Positions 39,280-50,775 of a DNA stretch of 64,000 nt are shown here, in pieces. How positions within the stretch are numbered: position 1 is the stretch's first letter; each line of letters starts with the position of its first letter. Where the stretch lies: NCBI GenBank assembly GCA_030832605.1, contig JAURIU010000002.1:1-64000 (forward strand). The letters run 5' to 3'. The notes beneath the pieces are model-generated. The model searched no databases. It had not been told where the DNA came from and was given only the letters and a program-made list of their open reading frames with translations. The position numbers and the translations under genes are program-made. The DNA is from Rhodoluna sp. (GTDB lineage: Bacteria > Actinomycetota > Actinomycetes > Actinomycetales > Microbacteriaceae).

Positions 39280-39308
39280 CTCGGCCCTCCTCGTCGCGGA
39301 GCCTCGTG
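39264..39308 (+). promoter_or_regulatory. attenuator hairpin of leuA
   Basis: CCGCGACGAGG (39264-39274) pairs perfectly with CCTCGTCGCGG (39289-39299). A competing partner, GCCTCG at 39301-39306, can pair with CGAGGC (39270-39275). The 5' arm overlaps the last codons of the leader peptide, so a ribosome stalled on the Leu codons would leave it free and a ribosome reaching the stop would cover it. There is no T-run after the stem, so termination may be rho-dependent or control may act on another step. Confidence 0.65.
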
Positions 39309-39325
39309 CACGGCTGACCCCATAA

Positions 39326-41101
<1,776 letters not shown>

Positions 41102-41141
41102 TCTGCCGAAGTTTCGCGACTCGGTTAGGCATACTTGAGGC

Positions 41142-41867
41142 GTGCCCCTATATCGTGACGAAGCCGTGGTTTTGCGAACCCACAAGCTTGGCGAAGCCGA
41201 CCGCATCGTCACCATGCTCAGCAAAAACCACGGGCAGATTAGGGCGGTAGCCAAGGGAGTTCGGCGAACAGCATCCAAGTTTGGATCAAGGCTCGAGCCG
41301 TTCATGGTGGTCGATGTGCAACTGTTCGAAGGTAAGAATCTAGACACCGTGAGTCAGGTTGAAACGCTGGCTTCTTATGGAGCTTCAATCATCGAAAACT
41401 ACGCTGCATACACCTCGGCCAGTGCCATGGTTGAAACGGCCGAAAAGCTCACCGGCGATGTCGGCAGCCCACAGCAGTATCTTCTGCTACTCGGTGGCTT
41501 GAGGTCTCTTGCCAATCAAGATCACGATCCTTCACTGATTCTCGACTCCTACCTTTTGCGCGCCCTCTCGGTTGCCGGTTGGGCGCCTAACTTTGCCGAT
41601 TGCTCACGTTGCAGCGCCCCTGGGCCTCATCGGGCCTTTGTGTTGCAGCTCGGCGGAGTGGTTTGCGCCGACTGCAAGCCGGCCGGTGCCGCGGTCATCG
41701 ACGATGACACGGCAAAACTGCTTGGCGCGCTGCTCAGTGGTGAATGGGATGTCGCCGACGCAAGTTCACCGCGCTCACGCACCTCGGCGGCCGGTATCGT
41801 GGCCGCCTACAGCCAGTGGCACATCGAACGAGGGCTAAAATCGCTTCAACACGTGGAGCGAGAATGA
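41142..41867 (+). CDS. recO: DNA repair protein RecO
   Basis: A 241-residue recombination mediator that loads RecA with RecR. The N-terminal OB fold opens [20 protein letters not shown]; the zinc finger is CSRC...CADC near 148-172. The GTG start follows CATACT (41130-41135) by 6 nt with no ribosome site, another apparent leaderless start. It overlaps uppS by 4 bases. Confidence 0.95.
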   Translation: MPLYRDEAVVLRTHKLGEADRIVTMLSKNHGQIRAVAKGVRRTASKFGSRLEPFMVVDVQLFEGKNLDTVSQVETLASYGASIIENYAAYTSASAMVETAEKLTGDVGSPQQYLLLLGGLRSLANQDHDPSLILDSYLLRALSVAGWAPNFADCSRCSAPGPHRAFVLQLGGVVCADCKPAGAAVIDDDTAKLLGALLSGEWDVADASSPRSRTSAAGIVAAYSQWHIERGLKSLQHVERE

Positions 41868-42637
41868 CCCAACTAGAACCGGTATCCAAGCCCGGAGTAA
41901 AGCCGCCAAAATTCGGCTCGCTTCCTGTTCCCGCGCACGTTGCAATCGTCATGGATGGCAACGGTCGTTGGGCAAATGCCCGAGGTCTAACCCGTGTTGA
42001 AGGCCACAAGGCTGGCGAGGTGGCGCTACTCGATGTGGTCGCCGGCGCCATCGAGGCGGGTGTGAAAAATCTAACCGTCTTCGCTTTCTCGACCGAAAAC
42101 TGGAAGCGCTCGCCCGAAGAAGTGCGCTTTCTAATGGGCTACAACGTCGAGGTGCTGCGCCGCCGCCGTGATCAGCTGAACGCCTGGGGAGTCCGCGTTC
42201 GCTGGGCTGGCCGACGTCCAAGGCTCTGGTCGAGCGTGATTCGCGAACTTGAAGCCGCCGAAGCTCTCACCGCCAAGAACAAAACCCTTACGCTCACCAT
42301 GTGCGTGAACTACGGCTCCCGGGTTGAGATGCTCGACGCCATCAATGCCATGAGCGCGGATGTCGCATCCGGCGTTCTAAAGTCTGGCTCGGTCACCGAG
42401 AAAACCTTGAGCAAGTACCTCAACTCAGGATTCTTGCCAGACGTAGACCTTTTCATCAGAAGTTCGGGGGAGCAGCGCATCTCAAACTTCCTACTTTGGC
42501 AAAGTGCTTATGCCGAACTGGTCTTCGACGACACCCCGTGGCCCGATTTCAACCGCAAATCTCTTTGGAACGCCATAGTCGCATTCACCAATCGGGATCG
42601 TAGATTTGGTGGCGCGGTAGACAAGCCCGCCAAGTAG
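41864..42637 (+). CDS. uppS: undecaprenyl diphosphate synthase (cis-prenyltransferase)
   Basis: A 257-residue cis-isoprenyl transferase that makes the lipid carrier for cell-wall synthesis. [12 protein letters not shown] (Asp31 catalytic) and [15 protein letters not shown] are family signatures; [19 protein letters not shown] and AELVF lie near 205-228. Chain length (C50 or C55) cannot be told. I start at ATG 41864, the ATGA overlap with recO; reading upstream would only extend into recO. Confidence 0.95.
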   Translation: MTQLEPVSKPGVKPPKFGSLPVPAHVAIVMDGNGRWANARGLTRVEGHKAGEVALLDVVAGAIEAGVKNLTVFAFSTENWKRSPEEVRFLMGYNVEVLRRRRDQLNAWGVRVRWAGRRPRLWSSVIRELEAAEALTAKNKTLTLTMCVNYGSRVEMLDAINAMSADVASGVLKSGSVTEKTLSKYLNSGFLPDVDLFIRSSGEQRISNFLLWQSAYAELVFDDTPWPDFNRKSLWNAIVAFTNRDRRFGGAVDKPAK

Positions 42638-42700
42638 ACTGATAACTTCCCACAGAGTCGTCTTAGCAGCCAGCTAGACGCTAGAAACATGGAGTTCAAA

Positions 42701-44080
42701 GTGGCCAACCCAAATCGTCTCGATTCAGTTATTTCGCTTGCAAAGCGCCGCGGATTCGTCTTTCCAGCCGGAGAAATCTATGGCGGAACCCGATCGGCAT
42801 GGGACTACGGACCCTTGGGTGTAGAACTCAAAGAAAACATCAAGCGTCAGTGGTGGCGCACGGTTGTTGCCAGCCGTGAAGACGTTGTCGGACTTGACTC
42901 ATCGGTCATCCTGCCACGTAAGGTTTGGGAGGCTTCTGGCCACGTTCGCGAGTTCGTCGACCCACTAATCGAGTGCACCTCTTGCCACAAGCGCTTTCGC
43001 GCCGACCACCTAGAAGAAGCCTTTGAAGAGAAGAAGGGTCGCGCACCTGGCTCACTAAACGAGGTTCCTTGCCCAAACTGTGGAACCAAGGAATCTTGGA
43101 CCGAACCGAAAATGTTCAACGGTCTTCTGAAGACTTACCTCGGACCGGTTGAAGACGAGAGCGGAATGCACTTTCTTCGCCCAGAAACCGCTCAGGGTAT
43201 CTTCGTAAACTTCGCCAACGTGCTTGGTTCTTCGCGCATGAAACCCCCATTCGGCATCGGCCAGATCGGCAAGTCGTTTCGCAACGAAATCACCCCGGGT
43301 AACTTCATCTTCAGAACTCGCGAGTTCGAGCAGATGGAGATGGAATTCTTCGTAGAGCCTGGCACCGACGAGCAGTGGCACGATTACTGGATCGAGCAGC
43401 GGATGGCTTGGTACACCGACCTAGGCATAAACCCAGACAACCTGCGCCTGTTCGAGCACCCGAAAGAGAAGCTTTCGCACTACTCCAAGCGCACGGTAGA
43501 TATCGAATACCGTTTCGGTTTTCAGGGCAGCGAGTTCGGCGAGCTCGAGGGTATCGCCAACCGTACCGACTTCGACCTGTCGACTCACTCTAAAGAGTCG
43601 GGTGTTGACCTGTCTTACTTCGATCAGGCCAAGGGCGAGCGCTGGGTTCCTTATGTAATCGAGCCGGCTGCCGGTCTAACCAGATCGCTCATGGCTTTCT
43701 TGGTCGACGCTTACGCCGAAGACGAAGCGCCAAACACCAAGGGTGGCGTGGATGTTCGCACCGTACTTCGACTCGACTACCGTCTTGCGCCGGTCAAGGC
43801 CGCTGTCTTGCCACTGTCGCGCAACGAAGACCTCTCACCGGTTGCTCGCAACCTGGCTCAAGAGCTTCGCCGCTACTGGAACATCGACTTCGATGACTCG
43901 GGCGCCATTGGTCGCCGCTACCGTCGTCAAGACGAAATCGGAACCCCGTTCTGCATCACCGTTGACTTCGACTCACTTGAAGACCAGGCGGTTACCGTTC
44001 GTGAGCGCGACACCATGGCTCAGGAACGCGTATCGCTGACCAACCTTCGCGGTTATCTAGCGGAACGCTTGATCGGCTAA
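42701..44080 (+). CDS. glyS: glycyl-tRNA synthetase (class II, alpha2)
   Basis: A 459-residue dimer-type Gly[12 protein letters not shown] and [12 protein letters not shown] are near the start; [28 protein letters not shown] (motif 2) and [15 protein letters not shown] follow. A Cys cluster ([13 protein letters not shown]) forms a zinc insertion. I choose GTG 42701, because GGAG at 42691-42694 is well spaced and [11 protein letters not shown] resembles relatives; an in-frame ATG at 42689 would add four residues and overlap that site. Confidence 0.96.
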   Translation: MANPNRLDSVISLAKRRGFVFPAGEIYGGTRSAWDYGPLGVELKENIKRQWWRTVVASREDVVGLDSSVILPRKVWEASGHVREFVDPLIECTSCHKRFRADHLEEAFEEKKGRAPGSLNEVPCPNCGTKESWTEPKMFNGLLKTYLGPVEDESGMHFLRPETAQGIFVNFANVLGSSRMKPPFGIGQIGKSFRNEITPGNFIFRTREFEQMEMEFFVEPGTDEQWHDYWIEQRMAWYTDLGINPDNLRLFEHPKEKLSHYSKRTVDIEYRFGFQGSEFGELEGIANRTDFDLSTHSKESGVDLSYFDQAKGERWVPYVIEPAAGLTRSLMAFLVDAYAEDEAPNTKGGVDVRTVLRLDYRLAPVKAAVLPLSRNEDLSPVARNLAQELRRYWNIDFDDSGAIGRRYRRQDEIGTPFCITVDFDSLEDQAVTVRERDTMAQERVSLTNLRGYLAERLIG

Positions 44081-44084
44081 CTAA

Positions 44085-45260
44085 GTGACACTAACCGCCA
44101 AGCCGGCGTTGCAGTACGGCAAGATTTCGATCGCCACTCCGGTGGTGCTGGCTCCCATGGCTGGCATCACTAACACTGCGTTTCGACGTCTGTGCCGCGA
44201 ATTTGGCGGTGGCTTGTACGTTTCAGAAATGGTCACCTCAAGAGCGCTCGTGGAGCGCACCGAGGAGTCTTTGCGCCTGGTTGGGCATCACGAAAGCGAA
44301 GACATTCGTTCGGTGCAGCTTTATGGTGTCGACCCGAAAACCATCTCCGATGCAGTGACGATGTTGGTCGCCGAAGATCGAGCCGACCACATTGACCTCA
44401 ACTTTGGCTGCCCAGTGCCCAAGGTGACTCGAAAGGGCGGCGGCGCTGCCTTGCCCTGGAAGCAAGATTTGTTCGCCTCGATTGTGACCGCTGCGGTACG
44501 TGCGGCCGGGGAGGTTCCGGTCACAGTCAAGATGCGCAAGGGTATCGACGCCGACCACCTCACCTACATCGACGCCGGTAAAGCGGCCAGAGATGCCGGA
44601 GTGGCAGCCGTTGCGCTTCACGGCCGCACCGCATCCGATTACTACAGTGGCACCGCCGACTGGAACGCGATTGCAGAGCTGCGGCAGGCCATCCCAGATG
44701 TTCAGGTGCTTGGCAACGGTGACATTTGGTCTGCTGGTGATGCAATTCGCATGATGCGCGAAACCGGGGTAGACGGAGTAGTTGTAGGTAGAGGTTGCCT
44801 TGGCAGGCCTTGGCTATTTGGTGATTTGCAGTCTGCGTTCGATGAATACCTTCGCAACCCAAATTCAGACGCCGCAATAAACCCGATTCAGCCGAGCCTG
44901 GGCGAAGTTGCCGACGCGTTCAAGCGCCACGCCGAGTTGTTGGTGGAATTCTTCGAGAGCGAAGAGCACGCCTGTCGCGACATTCGCAAGCATGTCGCCT
45001 GGTATTTCAAGGGATACCCGGTTGGTGGCGAGTTTAGAGCCGCGCTTGCACAGGTCGAAAGCCTCGACCACATGGATGAAATCTTGAGCCGACTGGACCG
45101 CAACCAGCCATACCCTGGCGAAGAAGCCGAAGGCCCGCGCGGTCGACTCGGTGGAGCAAAGTCATGCGCTTTGCCAGAAAACTGGCTCGGTTCGCGTGAG
45201 CTGGTCGGCGACCAGCGTCGAATGCTAGCCGAAGCCGAGCTGGGGGTGTCTGGCGGATGA
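44085..45260 (+). CDS. dusB: tRNA-dihydrouridine synthase
   Basis: A 391-residue FMN enzyme that reduces uridines in the tRNA D-loop. VVLAPMAGITNTAFRRLC near 20-37 binds FMN; the proton-donor Cys is Cys109 in NFGCPVPKVTRKGGG. VALHGRTASDYYSGTADW and DGVVVGRGCLGRPWLF complete the barrel, and a helical RNA-binding domain follows. The start is GTG 4 bases after glyS; the end overlaps dgt. Confidence 0.94.
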   Translation: MTLTAKPALQYGKISIATPVVLAPMAGITNTAFRRLCREFGGGLYVSEMVTSRALVERTEESLRLVGHHESEDIRSVQLYGVDPKTISDAVTMLVAEDRADHIDLNFGCPVPKVTRKGGGAALPWKQDLFASIVTAAVRAAGEVPVTVKMRKGIDADHLTYIDAGKAARDAGVAAVALHGRTASDYYSGTADWNAIAELRQAIPDVQVLGNGDIWSAGDAIRMMRETGVDGVVVGRGCLGRPWLFGDLQSAFDEYLRNPNSDAAINPIQPSLGEVADAFKRHAELLVEFFESEEHACRDIRKHVAWYFKGYPVGGEFRAALAQVESLDHMDEILSRLDRNQPYPGEEAEGPRGRLGGAKSCALPENWLGSRELVGDQRRMLAEAELGVSGG

Positions 45261-46528
45261 CCGAGTTTCTAGACGGCTCATACGGGGCAGCCGACCAAGA
45301 GCGTTTTGTTGCAGAGAACAGATCTGGTTTCGAGCGTCGCACCGAATTCGCGCGCGACCGGGCTCGTGTTCTGCACAGTTCTGCATTGCGTCGTTTGGGC
45401 GCGAAAACCCAGGTGCTCGAGCCGGCCGGGGGAGATTTCGCCAGAACTCGCCTGACCCACTCGCTAGAAGTAGCTCAGGTTGGGCGTGAAATGGCTTCAG
45501 AACTTGGCGTAAGCCCAGATGTCGTTGACATGGCTTGCTTGGCTCACGACCTCGGTCACCCGCCATTTGGCCACAATGGTGAACGCGCTCTGACTGAGTG
45601 GGCCAGCGACATCGGCGGATTCGAAGGCAATGCCCAAACCCTTCGTTTGCTTACCAGGCTTGAGCCAAAGGTTTTCTCAGATAACGGGCTTCCGGCAGGC
45701 CTGAATCTGACCAGAGCCGCACTTGACGCAACCTGCAAATACCCATGGCCTGCCGAGCGTGCTGTGATCGATAGCGGTGCCGACCGTTCATCCAAGTTCG
45801 GTGTTTATCAAGACGACATGCAGGTCTTCGAGTGGATGCGCGCCGGCGCCCCAGAGGGCAAGAAGTGCATCGAAGCGCAGATTATGGATTTCGCTGATGA
45901 CGTCGCCTACTCGGTGCACGATTTTGAAGACGCCATCGTCTCTGGCTTCATCAAGCTTGAAGAAGTCGCCTCACCAAGCCAGCGCGACTACCTGCTTTCG
46001 CAAATCAAAGCTTGGGCCGGCGATCAGTTGTCGTCCGAGCAACTCGACCAAGCACTAGCTCGATTGCAGGCATCGCAGTATTGGCCGAGCGAGTTCGACG
46101 GTTCAACGCGCGCGCTGGCTAGCCTCAAGAATCTAACCAGTGCCATGATCGGCGCGTTCGTTGGTCGGGTTACCGATGCAACCATGGCAAACGCCAGCAG
46201 CGTCACACTAACGCGTTACCGAGCCAACGTCGTCGAGACCCCAGAAGTTTTGGCTGAAATTTCTGTTTTGAAGGGCCTAGTTTCGGTTTTCTTGATGTCT
46301 CACGAATCACGTCGTCCGTTCTACGAGTGGCAGCGCGCGATTTTGAAAGAGCTTGCCGACGCGCTGTTGAACCGTGAAGGTGTTGGCCTAGACCAGGTTT
46401 GTCAATCGGCGTGGATGCTCGCGCAAACCGACATCGAAAGAAAGCGCGTCATCGTTGACCAGGTTGCGTTGCTGACCGACCAGAGCGCTCTAGCCATGCA
46501 CGACAAACTTGTCACCCGCGGACTCTAG
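45257..46528 (+). CDS. dgt: deoxyguanosinetriphosphate triphosphohydrolase-like HD protein
   Basis: A 423-residue HD-domain dNTPase that releases triphosphate from dNTPs. TRLTHSLEVAQVGRE supplies His68, and CLAHDLGHPPFGHNGE supplies the His97-Asp98 pair; DFADDVAYSVHDFEDA gives the last metal Asp near 215. The dusB-dgt-dnaG order is typical of actinobacteria. ATGA overlap with dusB. Confidence 0.95.
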   Translation: MTEFLDGSYGAADQERFVAENRSGFERRTEFARDRARVLHSSALRRLGAKTQVLEPAGGDFARTRLTHSLEVAQVGREMASELGVSPDVVDMACLAHDLGHPPFGHNGERALTEWASDIGGFEGNAQTLRLLTRLEPKVFSDNGLPAGLNLTRAALDATCKYPWPAERAVIDSGADRSSKFGVYQDDMQVFEWMRAGAPEGKKCIEAQIMDFADDVAYSVHDFEDAIVSGFIKLEEVASPSQRDYLLSQIKAWAGDQLSSEQLDQALARLQASQYWPSEFDGSTRALASLKNLTSAMIGAFVGRVTDATMANASSVTLTRYRANVVETPEVLAEISVLKGLVSVFLMSHESRRPFYEWQRAILKELADALLNREGVGLDQVCQSAWMLAQTDIERKRVIVDQVALLTDQSALAMHDKLVTRGL

Positions 46529-46537
46529 GATTTGACT

Positions 46538-48406
46538 ATGGCTGGCAAAATTTCGCAGAAAGACATCGAAGAGGTTCGCGCTAGAACCAATATGGTCGAT
46601 GTCGTTGGCGAATATGTTCAGCTCAAGTCGGCCGGGTCTGGCGAATTCAAGGGGCGTTGCCCGTTTCATGACGAAAAGTCTCCGTCGTTTACCGTTTCTG
46701 CAACCAAGGGCTTTTACCACTGCTTCGGTTGCAAGGTGGGTGGCAACCTTTTCGATTTCGTTGCCGCCATCGAATCCATCGGGTTTCCAGAGGTTGTCGA
46801 GCGACTAGCCTCAAGACTCGGCATGACGCTGACCTACGAAACCGGGGGCGCTGGCAATGCCGAACACAACGCCCGGGCCCGGGTGCTCGAGGCCAACAAG
46901 GCCGCAGCCGACTTCTACCGAGCTCAGTTTTCAACCCCAGATGCAGCACCTGGCCGTGAATTATTGGCGAGCCGAGGGTTCGACGACGCTGCCTGTGAAC
47001 CTTTTGGCATTGGCTGGGCACCCAAGGGCTGGTCAGCTCTCACCAACCATCTAAAAACACTCGGATTCACCGACGACGAACAGGTCTTGGCAGGTCTTGC
47101 CACCAAGGGTGACCGTGGGCTATTCGACAAGTTTCGCGGTCGAGTAATCTGGCCAATTCGCGACGCTACGAACGCAGTGGTTGGCTTCGGAGCACGAAAA
47201 ATTTTTGAAGATGACAACGGCCCTAAGTACCTGAACACCTCTGAGACGCCGGTCTATCACAAGTCGCGAGTGCTCTACGGAATCGATCTTGCCAAGCGTG
47301 AAATTTCAAAGCAGCAGCAGGTTGTTGTGGTCGAGGGCTACACCGACGTAATGGCGTGCCACCTGGCCGGCGTAACCACCGCGGTCGCAACCTGCGGCAC
47401 CGCGTTTGGTGACGAGCACATTCGGCAGTTGAACCGCATTTTGTCAGACGACCCGGCAAACCCGGCAGCCGTGATTTTCAACTTTGACCCAGATGAGGCG
47501 GGCCAGAAGGCTGCGATGCGAGCATTCAACGACGCATCCAAGTTCAATGCTCAAACCTTTATGGCAATCGGCCCTGACGGGTTAGACCCTTCAGATCTCA
47601 GAACCCAGCGCGGCGACGCCGCAGTGGTTGAAATGATCGCAAACAAGAAGCCACTTCTCGAGTTCGCCATTGGTCGAAGCATGTCAAAATTCGACCTTGC
47701 ATCTCGCGAGGGGCAGGTGGGAGCAGCGAGAGCAGCTGCGGTGTTGCTGGCGCAGATTCAAGATTCGGTGATGCGTTCGGTTTATGAAAAGTTTGTCGCC
47801 GACTCTACGTCGCTCGACCGTTCAGACATCGCGGCCCTGGTTGCCGACGCCTCAAAGACACAACGCAAGACGGCGGTTGCAGCGCTTCGAACCTCCGACC
47901 CAACCGAGCCAGTTGGAGCGGATACAGAACAAGATGTTGAGCTAAATCTCAACGACCCGGTAACCAACGCCGAGCGCTGGCTGCTAATCGCGCTGACCCA
48001 AGTGCCGCAGGCCTGTGACATGGTCAGCTTCGCTCGCATCGGAAAAACTCACTTCTCTTCACCCTGGTACAAAGACATCGCACGTGCGGTTTACCAAGTC
48101 AGATCATCCGTGGGTGATCAAGATCTAATGCAAAACGTTCTCGAACGCCTTGAGCCGAAGTTGCACGCGGCATTCCGCGATGTGGCCATGGCGCAAATTC
48201 CGGCTTCTGACGAAGAAGGGCGTGAAAAGTTTGCAGTTGGTGTGCTGAACCGTGCGCTCGAAAAAACCATCGAGTACGAAAAGAACACACTCAGACAAGA
48301 TCGCCGTCAGGCCGATGCCTTGGGAGAAACCGAGAAGATCGACGAAATTGATCGTCAGATCGCGGCGCTTGATGCCGAGGGTCACTCACTTCGAAAGTCG
48401 CGATGA
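46538..48406 (+). CDS. dnaG: DNA primase
   Basis: A 622-residue replication primase. The CHC2 zinc finger is Cys41-His44-Cys62-Cys65 (CPFHDEKSPSF, YHCFGC). The Toprim core includes VVVVEGYTDVMACH near 266-279 and NFDPDEAGQKAA near 316. A C-terminal DnaB-interaction domain follows. I prefer ATG 46538 over the in-frame TTG 46532. The last 4 bases overlap the dehydrogenase start. Confidence 0.96.
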   Translation: MAGKISQKDIEEVRARTNMVDVVGEYVQLKSAGSGEFKGRCPFHDEKSPSFTVSATKGFYHCFGCKVGGNLFDFVAAIESIGFPEVVERLASRLGMTLTYETGGAGNAEHNARARVLEANKAAADFYRAQFSTPDAAPGRELLASRGFDDAACEPFGIGWAPKGWSALTNHLKTLGFTDDEQVLAGLATKGDRGLFDKFRGRVIWPIRDATNAVVGFGARKIFEDDNGPKYLNTSETPVYHKSRVLYGIDLAKREISKQQQVVVVEGYTDVMACHLAGVTTAVATCGTAFGDEHIRQLNRILSDDPANPAAVIFNFDPDEAGQKAAMRAFNDASKFNAQTFMAIGPDGLDPSDLRTQRGDAAVVEMIANKKPLLEFAIGRSMSKFDLASREGQVGAARAAAVLLAQIQDSVMRSVYEKFVADSTSLDRSDIAALVADASKTQRKTAVAALRTSDPTEPVGADTEQDVELNLNDPVTNAERWLLIALTQVPQACDMVSFARIGKTHFSSPWYKDIARAVYQVRSSVGDQDLMQNVLERLEPKLHAAFRDVAMAQIPASDEEGREKFAVGVLNRALEKTIEYEKNTLRQDRRQADALGETEKIDEIDRQIAALDAEGHSLRKSR

Positions 48407-49311
48407 CCTCGATTGCATTAGAGCCAACTCAACCTGCGCAGTTCGTTTCGGCAATCGAATCGGGCGGCGGCAAAGTTGCAGCGCTTTCGCCAGAGGTCAA
48501 AGGCTTGGTCTGGACCGACTATCACCGCCCCGACCTACTTCGTCAGGTGCTAGGTGAAAACCCACAACTCACCTGGGTGCAGTTGCCATTCGCCGGCGTC
48601 GACGTCTTTGTTGACATCTTGGATGCTCCGCCAACCTTCACCTGCGCCAAGGGGTCATACAGTCAGCCGGTCGCAGAACACGCACTTGCCCTAATGCTCG
48701 CCTTAGGTCGCACCATTCCAGAGCGTGTGCGCGCTACCAGTTGGGGCGATAAGTTCGCGGTCAGCCTGTATGAGTCCAAAGTGCTCATCGTCGGAGGGGG
48801 AGGCATCACTGCCGAGCTGCTCCGTTTGCTCGAGCCCTTTTTGTGCCCGGTCACCGTGGTGCGAAACTCGGGTGCACCAATGCCGGGTGCAACGTTGACT
48901 ATCGGCCTAGACGAACTAGACGAACACTTGCCCGATGCCGACTTCGTAGTCGTGGCCGCGGCCCTCACACCGCAGACCGAAGGACTTTTCGATTCAAAAC
49001 GGTTCTCGAAGATGAAGTCAACCGCTTATCTGATCAATGTAGCCAGGGGTAAGCACGTTGTGACCGGAGATCTCATCAATGCTCTCAACTCTGGTCAAAT
49101 TTCCGCCGCCGCACTAGACGTTACCGATCCCGAACCGCTTCCTGACGGGCATCCGCTCTGGTATCTGAGTAACTGCCTGATTACCCCGCACACCGCCGAC
49201 ACTCCGGCTCAAGTGACTCGAATGCTGGCTGAGCGAATTTTGGTAAATGTGAAAGCGTTCTGCACAGGTGGCGTAATGGTCGGCTTGGTCGACAAAAAAC
49301 TAGGCTACTGA
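48403..49311 (+). CDS. D-isomer 2-hydroxyacid dehydrogenase family protein
   Basis: A 302-residue NAD-dependent dehydrogenase. The dinucleotide motif VLIVGGGGITAELL is near 127-140; the catalytic set is Arg in INVARGKHVV, Glu in DVTDPEPLPDGHPLW and His in ITPHTADTP. The N-terminal substrate domain is short and diverged, so the substrate (phosphoglycerate, glyoxylate and others are possible) cannot be named. Its ATGA overlap with dnaG means translation is coupled to the primase, although the two have no obvious shared pathway. Confidence 0.85.
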   Translation: MTSIALEPTQPAQFVSAIESGGGKVAALSPEVKGLVWTDYHRPDLLRQVLGENPQLTWVQLPFAGVDVFVDILDAPPTFTCAKGSYSQPVAEHALALMLALGRTIPERVRATSWGDKFAVSLYESKVLIVGGGGITAELLRLLEPFLCPVTVVRNSGAPMPGATLTIGLDELDEHLPDADFVVVAAALTPQTEGLFDSKRFSKMKSTAYLINVARGKHVVTGDLINALNSGQISAAALDVTDPEPLPDGHPLWYLSNCLITPHTADTPAQVTRMLAERILVNVKAFCTGGVMVGLVDKKLGY

Positions 49312-49395
49312 GCCTTCTCGTTCATCCGTGCCTCGAATATCGACCCGAAGTTTCCTGCGGTACATTTCTTTGGTATTGTTAGACGCGTTGTTCAT

Positions 49396-49471
49396 TCCTC
49401 GGTAGCTCAATTGGCAGAGCAATCGGCTGTTAACCGATAGGTTCTTGGTTCGAGTCCAAGCCGGGGAGCCA
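49396..49471 (+). tRNA. tRNA-Asn (anticodon GTT), CCA encoded
   Basis: Acceptor TCCTCGG with CCGGGGA (one T-G pair), anticodon stem ATCGG/CCGAT around CTGTTAA with anticodon GTT, T arm CTTGGTTCGAGTCCAAG, G73 discriminator and an encoded CCA at 49469-49471. TATTGT at 49374-49379 is a likely -10 box. Confidence 0.97.
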
Positions 49472-49512
49472 GTTCTTTTCTAAACACCGCCAGCGGTTTT
49501 TCAGGAGGCCAC

Positions 49513-50775
49513 GTGATTAAGTGGTTTCTGCAGCGAGAATGGCTCTCGGTTTCAGTAGTCGGCACAGCCGCAATCATTGTTTTCGTATCAATCGACTTTC
49601 TCTTTCAAGGCCCCTTAGCAATCGGTCCGGCCGCTCTAATCGCCTCCAGCCTCTTTTTCAGCAGACGTTGGCCCTATGTCGGCACGGCATTGGTCGCAGC
49701 AGGCACAATCTGGCAGCTAAACAGCGTGGCTGCTCCTCTCGTGTCTGGTGCTGCGAGTGCGCTTTCTCTTCTACTGGTCGCGGCCTTTGCAAGCTCTTTC
49801 TGGCGTCAGGTTGCCGTAATCGTCACCAACATCCTCGGAATTCTGGTGGTTTGGCAGTCAACCTTTGGCGCTAGCCCCGTGCTGCGTGAGTTTGGCATCT
49901 CGCTGACCGGCGAGAACGCGACATGGCTTACCTTTTTGCTTGGCTCGACTGCCGTTGTGTCGGTGAACAGCCTCAGCTGGATTCTCGGTCGCTTTCTCAT
50001 CACGAGAGACACATACGTTGGTACGCCGCTAGACCGCGCCGTCATCACTCACACCCAGGCCAAACTTTCGCTCGACGTAGCCACCGCCAAGGAGCGGCTA
50101 TCGATAGTCAGCGATTTGACCGACCTACTCATTCAGCGAATCTCAGCGGTGGTTAGCTTGGCAGAGGGTGCAAAGTTTGCCTCAAAGCGAGACCCAGAGT
50201 CGGCAATTCGCTCGCTTGATCGTATCGAATCATCGGCGCAATCAGCTCAGAGCGAGCTACGCAAACTCTACGACCTGCTACAAAAAGGCGCAGATCTTTC
50301 GGCCGCGCCGCCGAACATTGAAGACCTTGGACTACTCATGGTCCTAATGCGCGAATTGGGCTACAACGCCAAGATAAGCGTCGACGGAGAGCCCTTTGCC
50401 ATAAATGAGGGTGCTCAGCTATGCGTTTACCGAATCGTGTTTGAGGCGCTCGAAAATGTAAAGAAAAATTCGGTAATCGGTGCAGATGTCACAGTTGACT
50501 TCTACTGGACCGCCGAAGGGCTTCAGGTTCTGGTTAAGGACAATGGCATTGAGGCTGCCCGCCGAACCAAAACCTCAACGGTAGAAGATTTGGCGAGCTA
50601 CACGGTCGAAGACGACGTGGATGCACTGGTCAAGCCAATCACCGGTGCGACGTTGAACGCGATCAAGGAACGCGCATCTCTCTATGAGGGCAACATCGAA
50701 GTAACCAAGGTGCCAGGTGTCGGTTTCACTCTGAGCGCGATGTTCCCACACTTGAAAGCCGTCGCTGGTGAATAA
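49513..50775 (+). CDS. degenerate sensor histidine kinase (no phospho-acceptor His)
   Basis: A 420-residue membrane sensor. Four to six hydrophobic segments fill residues 10-165. The dimerisation helix KERLSIVSDLTDLLIQRISAV (about 193-213) aligns with the HisKA_3 box of NarL-type kinases, but the expected His-Asp is Thr203-Asp204. An ATPase-like domain remains: ALENVKKNS where the N box should be, DNGIEA (normally DNGxG) near 343, and PGVGFTLSAMFP at the end. It overlaps the receiver gene by 8 bases. I read it as a kinase-like signalling protein that cannot autophosphorylate in the usual way. Start GTG with AGGAGG nearby (49502). Confidence 0.75.
   Translation: MIKWFLQREWLSVSVVGTAAIIVFVSIDFLFQGPLAIGPAALIASSLFFSRRWPYVGTALVAAGTIWQLNSVAAPLVSGAASALSLLLVAAFASSFWRQVAVIVTNILGILVVWQSTFGASPVLREFGISLTGENATWLTFLLGSTAVVSVNSLSWILGRFLITRDTYVGTPLDRAVITHTQAKLSLDVATAKERLSIVSDLTDLLIQRISAVVSLAEGAKFASKRDPESAIRSLDRIESSAQSAQSELRKLYDLLQKGADLSAAPPNIEDLGLLMVLMRELGYNAKISVDGEPFAINEGAQLCVYRIVFEALENVKKNSVIGADVTVDFYWTAEGLQVLVKDNGIEAARRTKTSTVEDLASYTVEDDVDALVKPITGATLNAIKERASLYEGNIEVTKVPGVGFTLSAMFPHLKAVAGE

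Noticed and set aside
49513-50775. Active classical histidine kinase
   Set aside because: No His is found at the phospho-acceptor position of the HisKA_3-like helix, and the G1 box is altered.
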